From NCBI GenBank assembly GCA_028707415.1, contig JAQWBC010000068.1:1-5981 (forward strand): a stretch of 5,981 nt of DNA. Direction: 5' to 3'. The notes beneath the pieces are model-generated. The model was given only the letters and a program-made list of their open reading frames with translations. It was not told where the DNA came from and made no database searches. Source of the DNA: Candidatus Izemoplasmatales bacterium (GTDB taxonomy: Bacteria > Bacillota_I > Bacilli_A > Izemoplasmatales > Hujiaoplasmataceae). The stretch's first letter is position 1; each line of letters starts with the position of its first letter. The position numbers and the translations under genes were made by a program. This document shows, one piece after another, positions 1-5,384 of this stretch.

Positions 1-381
1 AATTGGATAATCAAAGAATTTATTGCCATAGAAAATTCGTGAAACTCGTTGCCTGACTAACATCACACGATCGGTTATTTCTGGGTTCGGACCGCCATCC
101 GACAATCTTCGATTTCGCTTTAACTCAAGATCATCTGATGATTTATGCCCTTGAAGCCGTAAAATTTGATCCCACCACTGATTTACACGTTCTACTTTTG
201 AAAAAAACCGATGACCGCCAATATCCATTCGGTTGCCATTATGATTGATGGTTTGAGCAATCCCGCCAATAGTATCAGTCGCTTCCAAAATAATGACTTC
301 ATATTCATCTTTTGCCTTCATTAATTCATATCCAGCAGTGATTCCCGCCGGGCCAGCACCGATGATAATAATCTTCTTCAT
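1..381 (-). CDS. FAD-dependent oxidoreductase, N-terminal 127 residues (cut by window edge)
   Basis: Partial gene: it begins with ATG at 381 and stays open to position 1, so only the N-terminal FAD-binding part is visible. Seen: a Rossmann beta strand with the dinucleotide-binding motif GAGPAG (residues 8-13), an acidic residue ending the second strand (E33, expected to contact the FAD ribose), a GG pair at 39-40, the conserved block GGHRFFSK (55-62), and a KFFDYP block near the cut (121-126). This pattern fits the amine oxidase/UDP-galactopyranose mutase-like/protoporphyrinogen oxidase-like superfamily, often annotated only as NAD(P)/FAD-dependent oxidoreductase; such proteins usually run to about 450-500 residues. 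The start overlaps the gtrA stop as ATGA (378-381), with a modest GGGTGA ribosome site at 388-393, so translation is probably coupled to gtrA. The substrate is unknown; a sugar nucleotide or lipid-linked sugar is my inference from the neighbour. It is not a convincing true UGM or HemG/HemY. Confidence 0.85.
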   Translation of the reverse strand, partial: MKKIIIIGAGPAGITAGYELMKAKDEYEVIILEATDTIGGIAQTINHNGNRMDIGGHRFFSKVERVNQWWDQILRLQGHKSSDDLELKRNRRLSDGGPNPEITDRVMLVRQRVSRIFYGNKFFDYPI

Positions 382-860
382 AATTTTTCACCCGGTAAGC
401 CTATTGAGGACTTACGATATAAAATTAACTTCCGTGCAAAATAATTATATAAAAGTACCATGATTGAAACGATTAGTCGAGCAATATATTTATTCATTAC
501 AAGAATCATTACTAACATCAATCCTTCGGTAATAAGAAGGCCAAACAGTCCAATGATTCCGTAAACGATAAATTCTGATTTAGCATTTAGACCTCTCGGG
601 TTTTCGGTAAATACTACTTTCTTGGATGCAAAATAATTGATTGTCAGGCCAATCACGAATCCGATAGCGGTCGCTCCCACTATCCCCCAAGTAGTATCTC
701 CAAGAATTAACCCCGCTAAAAAGAAAAACAGATAATCAAATAAGAAGGCAATTCCACCAACGAATACATAGCGGAAGATTCGGATTATCTCATTTTGGGT
801 GGGGCTATAAAACAATGTTTTCAATCGAAAATGAATAATTAAATTAAACAGCTCTTTCAA
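378..860 (-). CDS. GtrA-family four-helix membrane protein
   Basis: A 160-residue polytopic membrane protein. Four hydrophobic segments are visible at about 31-53, 57-77, 96-121 and 124-146, after a 30-residue basic/amphipathic N-terminus. Family signatures: RYVFVGG at the start of helix 1 (30-36), NYFASKKVVF after helix 2 (75-84) and the matching NYFARKLILY after helix 4 (139-148). GtrA-family proteins are linked to moving or handling polyprenyl-phosphate-linked sugars across the cytoplasmic membrane for O-antigen, teichoic acid or arabinogalactan modification; which sugar applies here cannot be read from the sequence. The start codon is TTG (860-858), chosen because GGAGG lies 6 nt upstream and the next in-frame Met is deep inside the protein (about residue 114). 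It follows the purine operon after a terminator, so it is probably transcribed separately, and it is coupled by ATGA to the downstream oxidoreductase gene. Confidence 0.9.
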   Translation of the reverse strand: MKELFNLIIHFRLKTLFYSPTQNEIIRIFRYVFVGGIAFLFDYLFFFLAGLILGDTTWGIVGATAIGFVIGLTINYFASKKVVFTENPRGLNAKSEFIVYGIIGLFGLLITEGLMLVMILVMNKYIARLIVSIMVLLYNYFARKLILYRKSSIGLPGEKL

Positions 861-866
861 GATGAG

Positions 867-871
867 CCTCC
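867..871 (-). promoter_or_regulatory. Ribosome binding site that fixes the TTG start of gtrA
   Basis: On the minus strand GGAGG (871-867) stands 6 nt before the TTG codon at 860. No ATG in the correct frame lies nearby: the ATG at 880 is in another frame and ends after 7 codons. The strength and spacing of this site are the reason for accepting the rare start codon. Confidence 0.85.
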
Positions 872-902
872 AAGAAACATACCATCCATCATAATCAACG
901 CG

Positions 903-940
903 TATTTTAGTTATCGAGATGGTGTTTCGTCACTAAAATA
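903..940. repeat. Perfect 9-bp inverted repeat with 20-nt spacer ahead of gtrA
   Basis: On the plus strand TATTTTAGT (903-911) is the exact reverse complement of ACTAAAATA (932-940). Within the spacer CGAGAT (915-920) can pair with GTTTCG (924-929) if two G-T wobbles are allowed; those wobbles become C-A mismatches in minus-strand RNA. The fuller hairpin would therefore form only in a plus-strand transcript, while a gtrA leader would form the outer stem and only 3 bp of the inner one. No T-run flanks it. The role is unknown; it lies where a gtrA operator or 5' leader structure would be expected. Confidence 0.6.
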
Positions 941-941
941 G

Positions 942-947
942 ATTTTA
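942..947 (-). promoter_or_regulatory. Weak candidate -10 box for gtrA
   Basis: The minus strand reads TAAAAT at 947-942, matching the TATAAT consensus at five of six positions, between the two inverted repeats and about 80 nt upstream of the gtrA start. The sequence 17 nt further upstream (TTTATT, 970-965) is a poor -35 box. This is little more than could occur by chance in AT-rich DNA; it is listed because a promoter is expected here after the terminator. Confidence 0.2.
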
Positions 948-949
948 TC

Positions 950-975
950 ATCACTTTAAAAAAGAATAAAGTGAT
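950..975. repeat. Perfect 9-bp inverted repeat, 8-nt loop
   Basis: On the plus strand ATCACTTTA (950-958) is the exact reverse complement of TAAAGTGAT (967-975), separated by eight A/G-rich bases. No T-run follows on the minus strand, so it is not a classical terminator. It could be an operator for a dimeric regulator upstream of gtrA, a hairpin in the gtrA leader, or chance in AT-rich DNA. Confidence 0.6.
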
Positions 976-998
976 TATGCAATATTCCCGCGTATATT

Positions 999-1062
999 AA
1001 AAAAAAAGCTTTACTATTCACCGAAAAGGCGTCTAAATACCCCTTCAATCGTTTAGTAAAGC
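999..1062 (-). terminator. Likely rho-independent terminator of the purine operon
   Basis: On the minus strand GCTTTACTA (1062-1054) is perfectly complementary to TAGTAAAGC (1016-1008), and nine T residues follow directly (1007-999). The loop is long (37 nt) and contains the purD stop codon plus a possible small inner hairpin (CGCC/GGTG around a 5-nt loop). The upstream arm is made of purD codons for the final Ala-Leu-Leu. The stem is AT-rich with three G-C pairs and the loop is larger than usual, so efficiency may be modest. The exact stem next to a T9 run at an operon end still makes this the best reading. Confidence 0.65.
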
Positions 1063-2274
1063 GATATCATCGCGATAAAACAAATGCTCATTTGCGACCG
1101 AAATAATGCTTTCATAAGCTTTTCTTCGTGCCAATTTCAGTGTTGCTTCCTTCGCAACGACAATTAAGACTCTTCCCCCCGAAGAAATATATGTTTCATC
1201 CGCTAATTTCGTCCCCATATGAAAACATACACCGTTGGTAATCTTGGGAATTGACACAATCATTCCCTTTTTGTATTCGTAAGGATAGCCCTTACTTGCT
1301 AAAACAACTCCGACTGCCGCATCATGAGAATTACGAATTGAGACCGATTCATGATTAAGCACCTTAAGAATGGTATCGATTAAATTACTTTTCATTCTCG
1401 CTAAAACAACTTCGGTTTCTGGATCGCCAAACCGAGCATTAAACTCAATTACTTTTATGCCGGTTGCTGTTTTCATAAATCCAGCGTACAAAACTCCAAC
1501 AAACGGACAGCCTTCGTTGACGAGTGCTATAGTAATCGGTTTCATCACTTTCTCCATGGATAGGGAAACCGTTGTTCGGGATATTGAAGGTACGGGGCTA
1601 TACGCTCCCATTCCCCCAGTGTTTGGCCCCTTTCCGCCATTTCCAACTCTTTTGTAGTCCTGCGCAATCGCCATGGGAACAATTGTCGTACCATTGACAA
1701 AAGCCATCAAGGAGAATTCGATTCCCCGCAGGTACTCTTCAATAACTATGCACAAATGGCTAGCTAAAAGCGTTTTACATGCCGCTTCAGCCATGGAATA
1801 ATCAGTCGCTATCACAACACCTTTACCCGCTGCTAAACCATCTGCTTTGATAACAATCGGTAATGATTGTTTCCGAACATAAGCCAATGCACTTGCATAT
1901 TCACTAAACACTTCGTAACTTGCCGTAGGTATTCCATATTTACGCATTAAGTCTTTTGCAAAGCGTTTCGATGACTCAATTTGTGCGGCTTTCTTCGTTG
2001 GTCCAAAAGCTTTTAAACCATTTGATGCAAACAAATCGACTAGTCCCTTGCTTAAGGGCTCTTCACCGCCGACTAACGTCAAATCGACATCATGAGCAAT
2101 CGCAAATCCCAGTAATGCTTGATGATCATTAATATTTAATGGAACACAAGAAGCAATCGCTTCCATTCCGCCATTGCCGGGAATGGCAAATATTTGCGTT
2201 TTAGGATCGTCGTTATGAATTTTCCAGGCAATCGCGTGCTCTCTTCCACCACCACCGATAATTAATATTTTCAT
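1045..2274 (-). CDS. purD: Phosphoribosylamine-glycine ligase (GAR synthetase)
   Basis: Cytosolic ATP-grasp enzyme of purine synthesis step 2: phosphoribosylamine + glycine + ATP gives GAR + ADP + Pi. The 409 residues show the family order. The N-terminal Rossmann motif GGGGREHA is at 7-14, GGEEPLSKGLVD at 69-80, and GPTKKAAQIESSK at 91-103 opens the ATP-grasp part. The ATP loop IKADGLAAGKGVV is at 142-154, KGPNTGGMGAYSP at 215-227, and the metal-binding EFNARFGDPE at 277-286. It is slightly shorter than the roughly 420-430 residues of the E. coli and B. subtilis proteins because the usual tail after YRxDI is replaced by ALLND. The ATG shares one base with the purH stop (TGATG), and I see no Shine-Dalgarno before it, so translation likely depends on ribosomes finishing purH. 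It is the last gene of the purine operon; its last codons form part of the terminator. Confidence 0.97.
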   Translation of the reverse strand: MKILIIGGGGREHAIAWKIHNDDPKTQIFAIPGNGGMEAIASCVPLNINDHQALLGFAIAHDVDLTLVGGEEPLSKGLVDLFASNGLKAFGPTKKAAQIESSKRFAKDLMRKYGIPTASYEVFSEYASALAYVRKQSLPIVIKADGLAAGKGVVIATDYSMAEAACKTLLASHLCIVIEEYLRGIEFSLMAFVNGTTIVPMAIAQDYKRVGNGGKGPNTGGMGAYSPVPSISRTTVSLSMEKVMKPITIALVNEGCPFVGVLYAGFMKTATGIKVIEFNARFGDPETEVVLARMKSNLIDTILKVLNHESVSIRNSHDAAVGVVLASKGYPYEYKKGMIVSIPKITNGVCFHMGTKLADETYISSGGRVLIVVAKEATLKLARRKAYESIISVANEHLFYRDDIALLND

Positions 2275-3788
2275 CAGTGTTTAAAATGGCGCATGTGCGT
2301 GAAGACCATCGCAATTCCCTTATGATTACAGACATCAATTGAATCTTGATCTTTAATGGAACCGCCCGGCTGAATAATCGCTTCAATTCCATGTTCAATC
2401 GCCATTGTTACGGTGTCATCCATCGGAAAGAATGCATCTGAAGCCATAACCGCGCCTTTACAGGCAAATCCTGCTTGATCTATAGCTATCTTAGCGGCAC
2501 CGACACGATTCATTTGCCCCGCTCCGATACCAATAGTGGTGTTATTCTTAGTCAAAACGATTGCATTTGACTTGACATGTTTTACCACTTTATAGGCAAA
2601 TAGTAACTCTTTAAGTTGTTCATCTGTCGGCTTTTTTTCAGTCGGATATGATAACTCATCATAAACACCTTCATCAGATGACTGCATCAAAATTCCGCCT
2701 CGCACCGAAGTAATTTGATAACTCCTTGATACTTCTCCAAGGACAAATTCAACAAGACGAATATTTTTTTTCTCAGTCAAAACCGTTAATGCTTCCGCAT
2801 CAAATGCCGGCGCTATAACAATCTCCAAAAAGATTTTAGCCATTTGTTTGGCCATTGCATATGTCACTTTTTGATTTGAAGCGACAATCCCCCCGAAAAT
2901 AGAAACCGGATCGGCAAGATATGCCTTATGCCAAGCTATATTGATATCGTCATCGCTTGCTAACCCACATGGATTCATATGTTTTAACGCGATTACGGTT
3001 GGACGCGTAAATTCTTTTAACAGACTCAGAGCTGCATTTGCATCTTGAATGTTATTATAGGACAACCCTTTACCATGAAGCTGCACAGCATCGACGATCG
3101 AGTACGGCACTTTTTCTTTTGCTTGATATAATGCGGCACTTTGGTGAGGATTTTCTCCATACCTAAGCACTTCTTTTAATGTAAACGGTAGGATTATCTG
3201 CTGAGGATATTCTTCATTTTGAAAATACTTACTAATAAAGGCATCATACTCAGCTGTCAAAGCAAAAGCTTTCGCCGCGAGTCTTCTTCTGGTTTGCATG
3301 GTTGTATCATGGGTTTGCCTAATTTCATCAATGACTATCTCGTAATCATCAGTGCTAGTAACAACAGTAACGCGTTCATGGTTTTTTGCCGCCGATCTAA
3401 TCATCGCTGGCCCACCAATATCAATGTTTTCAATAATTTCCGCATCAGTGGCGTTGATTTTAGTCATGGTTTTGTAAAAAGGATATAAATTCACAACGAC
3501 CATATCAATCCATTCAATAGAATTAGCTGTCGCTTGTTTTCTATGAAGTTCACTGGTCGCTTTACCAAGTAAGCCACCGTGAATCAAGGGATGTAAAGTT
3601 TTTACCCTTCCCTCAAAGATTTCCGGAAACCCAGTAATAGATTCCACAGTTTTGGTTATGCAACCAGCCTCTGACAATAATTTATATGTGCCGCCGGTAG
3701 CTATGACTTCATATCCGAGTTCAATTAGACTCTTGACAAAGGGAACAACCCCAGTTTTATCATAAACACTAATAAGTGCCCGTTTCAT
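2274..3788 (-). CDS. purH: Bifunctional AICAR transformylase / IMP cyclohydrolase
   Basis: Catalyses the last two steps to IMP: formyl transfer from 10-formyl-THF to AICAR, then ring closure of FAICAR. The 504 residues cover the full family length. The N-terminal MGS-like cyclohydrolase domain (about 1-195) shows SVYDKTG (7-13), ATGGT (30-34), GRVKTLHP (60-67), NLYPF (100-104) and DIGGPAMIRSAAKNH (123-137). The transformylase domain shows RYGENPHQ (209-216), the catalytic Lys-His pair in LKHMNPCG (K269, H270), IGAGQMNR (421-428), MASDAFFPMDD (448-458) and IQPGGS (472-477). The start at ATG 3788 is preceded by AGGAGG with 6-nt spacing. An in-frame TTG at 3803 would add five residues, but its codons are the Shine-Dalgarno itself, so it is rejected. 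The start lies inside purN (20-nt overlap) and the stop overlaps the purD ATG. Confidence 0.97.
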   Translation of the reverse strand: MKRALISVYDKTGVVPFVKSLIELGYEVIATGGTYKLLSEAGCITKTVESITGFPEIFEGRVKTLHPLIHGGLLGKATSELHRKQATANSIEWIDMVVVNLYPFYKTMTKINATDAEIIENIDIGGPAMIRSAAKNHERVTVVTSTDDYEIVIDEIRQTHDTTMQTRRRLAAKAFALTAEYDAFISKYFQNEEYPQQIILPFTLKEVLRYGENPHQSAALYQAKEKVPYSIVDAVQLHGKGLSYNNIQDANAALSLLKEFTRPTVIALKHMNPCGLASDDDINIAWHKAYLADPVSIFGGIVASNQKVTYAMAKQMAKIFLEIVIAPAFDAEALTVLTEKKNIRLVEFVLGEVSRSYQITSVRGGILMQSSDEGVYDELSYPTEKKPTDEQLKELLFAYKVVKHVKSNAIVLTKNNTTIGIGAGQMNRVGAAKIAIDQAGFACKGAVMASDAFFPMDDTVTMAIEHGIEAIIQPGGSIKDQDSIDVCNHKGIAMVFTHMRHFKH

Positions 3789-4347
3789 TAGCTTCCTCCT
3801 CAATAAGTTGATTAATGATTTGCGGATAAAGAAGGTGTTCTTGTTTTTGAATTGCGTCTTTTACTGTCTCTTCATCCATATTTGGCAAGATATCAACGAT
3901 AGCTTGAGCGATAATCTCTCCGGTATCGATTCCAGAATCGATATAATGAATGGTTATTCCCGTGGTTTTAGCATGATTATCAATGGCTTGTTTGATTGCC
4001 TCTTTCCCAGGGTATAGTGGCAATAACGACGGATGAATATTTAAAATCCGCCTCGGGAAGGCTTTTAATAAAACGTTTCCGACGATGCGCATATATCCCG
4101 CCAAAGCAATCCAATCAACTTGATATTTTTTTAAAACCATCAAGATATCTTCTTCATATTCTTCTAGCGTTCGGTATGATGATCTTTCAATGACATAAGA
4201 AGGTATCATTAATCGTTTTGCTCGATAAAGAACAAAAGCATTACGTTTGTCACAAATCAAGACACAGACATCATATTTTTGCTTTTTTTCGTAGATTGCT
4301 TCAAAATTCGAACCATTACCGGAAGCGAATACCGCTAGTCTCACCAT
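3769..4347 (-). CDS. purN: Phosphoribosylglycinamide formyltransferase (GART), folate-dependent
   Basis: Step 3 of purine synthesis: GAR + 10-formyl-THF gives FGAR + THF. The 192-residue protein has the usual family length. Visible are the N-terminal Rossmann strand and phosphate-binding loop ASGNGSNF (8-15), the folate-site region LAGYMRIV (82-89), the catalytic Asn and His in LNIHPSLLP (N103, H105), PGKEAIKQA (113-121) and the catalytic Asp in HYIDSGIDTG (D141). The spacing matches E. coli N106/H108/D144 with a constant shift of 3. The start ATG (4347) lies within the end of purM (ATGGTGA, 7-nt overlap), with GGAG 5 nt upstream (4356-4353). It ends with TAG, 20 nt inside purH, and its C-terminal glutamate run carries the purH ribosome site. 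Both PurN and PurH use 10-formyl-THF, and here their genes are adjacent. Confidence 0.97.
   Translation of the reverse strand: MVRLAVFASGNGSNFEAIYEKKQKYDVCVLICDKRNAFVLYRAKRLMIPSYVIERSSYRTLEEYEEDILMVLKKYQVDWIALAGYMRIVGNVLLKAFPRRILNIHPSLLPLYPGKEAIKQAIDNHAKTTGITIHYIDSGIDTGEIIAQAIVDILPNMDEETVKDAIQKQEHLLYPQIINQLIEEEANETGTY
3795..3800 (-). promoter_or_regulatory. Ribosome binding site that decides the purH start
   Basis: AGGAGG (3800-3795, minus strand) stands 6 nt before ATG 3788. It lies inside the purN coding sequence, across codons of a Glu-Glu-Glu run near the PurN C-terminus (residues 183-185). It overlaps the start of a five-residue longer reading from TTG 3803, and this shows that the longer start is wrong. 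Confidence 0.9.
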
Positions 4348-5369
4348 GTAATCTCCACTCCCAAAGAATTAGTCACTTCACCAATTACTCTGGCATCTTC
4401 TCCCATTTCTTTAAGAATTTTCAAAGTAGTCAATACATCACTTTGACGAACGACTACAATCATCCCAACACCCATATTAAACACTTGATACATTTCCCTT
4501 TTTGGCAAGTTACCAAGTCGTTGTAACCACGGAAAAATCAATGGAAGAGCGATTCTTGTGGTGTCAATAGTCACTCCTTGATCTGCTTTTAAAATCCGAG
4601 GAATGTTTTCATCAAAGCCACCGCCGGTAATATGAGCAATTCCCTTCACTTTCACTTGTTTCAATAAAGCTAAGATCGGCTTGACATATATTTTAGTTGG
4701 TTTCATTAAAGCGTCAATTGGTTTTTCGTTTAAAGCCTCATCAAATTGACAAAGATCAACATCCGGATGCGAGGAAATAATCTTTCTAACTAAAGAATAA
4801 CCATTGGAATGAATGCCGTTAGAAGGTAAGGCAATAATCGCATCACCACACTTTACATCGTCTCCAGTAATCAGATTTGTCCTTTCGGCAATGCCGACAC
4901 AAAATCCTGCCAAATCATAATGACCATCATGATATAAATCCGGCATTTCTGCTGTTTCCCCGCCGATAAGCGCACAGTGGCTATCTATACATCCATCATG
5001 AATTCCTTTAATGATGCTTTCGATATGATCGGGGTTGGTTTCACCCACGGCGATATAATCAAGGAAAAAAAGCGGTTCCGCTCCCGAAGTAATAACATCA
5101 TTCACACTCATCGCCACCAAATCGATTCCGACCGTATCGTGGCGATTATAATCACGCGCTAGAAGCAATTTAGTACCGACACCATCGGTTCCTGACACCA
5201 ATACTGGATCGGACAAATTAAGAGCTTTAAGACTGAATAGTCCCCCAAAAGCTCCAATATCACCAATAACACCTTCTCGAAAAGTCGACTTAGTATATTT
5301 TTTGATTCTTCTGATTACCTCATACCCTCGCTCTAATCCTACTCCCGCTTGCTCATAGATTTTGCTCAT
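4341..5369 (-). CDS. purM: Phosphoribosylformylglycinamidine cyclo-ligase (AIR synthetase)
   Basis: Step 5 of purine synthesis: ATP-dependent closure of FGAM to AIR; cytosolic, dimeric in known members. The 342 residues match the usual length of about 345. Family blocks are in order: YEQAGVGLERGYE (5-17), VSGTDGVGTKL (58-68, the ATP/phosphate-binding glycine loop), GIDLVAMSVNDV (81-92), GAEPLFFLDY (96-105), IGGETAEMPDLY (135-146), the C-terminal domain SNGIHSNGYSLVRK (183-196), HITGGGFDENIPR (246-258) and FNMGVGM (297-303). The start is ATG 5369, with AAAGGAG (5384-5378) 8 nt upstream. That ribosome site overlaps the purF stop codon, leaving only 13 nt between purF and purM. The 3' end overlaps purN by 7 nt. 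No anomalies seen. Confidence 0.97.
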   Translation of the reverse strand: MSKIYEQAGVGLERGYEVIRRIKKYTKSTFREGVIGDIGAFGGLFSLKALNLSDPVLVSGTDGVGTKLLLARDYNRHDTVGIDLVAMSVNDVITSGAEPLFFLDYIAVGETNPDHIESIIKGIHDGCIDSHCALIGGETAEMPDLYHDGHYDLAGFCVGIAERTNLITGDDVKCGDAIIALPSNGIHSNGYSLVRKIISSHPDVDLCQFDEALNEKPIDALMKPTKIYVKPILALLKQVKVKGIAHITGGGFDENIPRILKADQGVTIDTTRIALPLIFPWLQRLGNLPKREMYQVFNMGVGMIVVVRQSDVLTTLKILKEMGEDARVIGEVTNSLGVEITW

Positions 5370-5377
5370 TAGTAAGT

Positions 5378-5384
5378 CTCCTTT
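5378..5384 (-). promoter_or_regulatory. purM ribosome binding site overlapping the purF stop
   Basis: AAAGGAG (5384-5378, minus strand) shares bases with the TAA stop codon of purF (5385-5383) and stands 8 nt before the purM ATG. Ribosomes ending purF arrive directly at the purM initiation site, as expected for coupled expression. Confidence 0.8.

Larger units (their letters stand above)
861..1044. other. Intergenic region between purD and gtrA
   Basis: This 184-nt AT-rich stretch has no credible gene on either strand. It holds, in minus-strand order, the U-tract side of the purD terminator (down to 999), a 9-bp inverted repeat with an 8-nt loop (975-950), a 9-bp inverted repeat with a 20-nt spacer (940-903) and the gtrA ribosome site (871-867). 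The promoter for gtrA and the oxidoreductase should lie between the terminator and about 890, but no strong -35/-10 pair is visible. No riboswitch or T-box that I recognise is present. Confidence 0.8.

Noticed and set aside
908..952. 14-codon minus-strand frame (MIKSILVTKHHLDN) in the purD-gtrA gap
   Set aside because: There is no Shine-Dalgarno before its ATG and it lies across both inverted repeats; chance is the simpler explanation.
861..1044. Purine-responsive element (guanine riboswitch or PurR box) in the gap
   Set aside because: I found no purine-riboswitch core or PurR-box-like pair; in Bacillus such elements lie at the head of the pur operon, which would be beyond 5981.
1370..1657. 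Plus-strand open frame of 95 codons inside purD
   Set aside because: It is antisense to strongly conserved purD motifs (GKGPNTGGMGAYSP, EFNARFGDPE), shows low-complexity proline-rich translation, and has no ribosome site or family resemblance. It is a shadow frame.
2213..2398. Minus-strand 61-codon frame spanning the purH/purD junction
   Set aside because: It lies out of frame over the conserved ends of purH and purD; nothing in its translation looks like a protein family.
3219..3488. Plus-strand open frame of 89 codons inside purH
   Set aside because: It is antisense to the conserved cyclohydrolase domain and has no ribosome site or recognisable domain.
2274..3803. Possible frameshift or broken gene among the purine genes
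   Set aside because: All complete pur genes have family-typical length with all major motifs in one frame; the short PurD tail shows no family-like continuation in other frames.
3808..4526. Three plus-strand frames (3808-4017, 3996-4193, 4218-4526) opposite purN and the purM end
   Set aside because: They are shadows of real minus-strand genes: mutually overlapping, lacking plausible starts, with no recognisable product.
4977..5162. Plus-strand 61-codon frame inside purM
   Set aside because: It is antisense to conserved purM blocks (GGETAEMP to VSGTDGVGTK region) and has no independent support.
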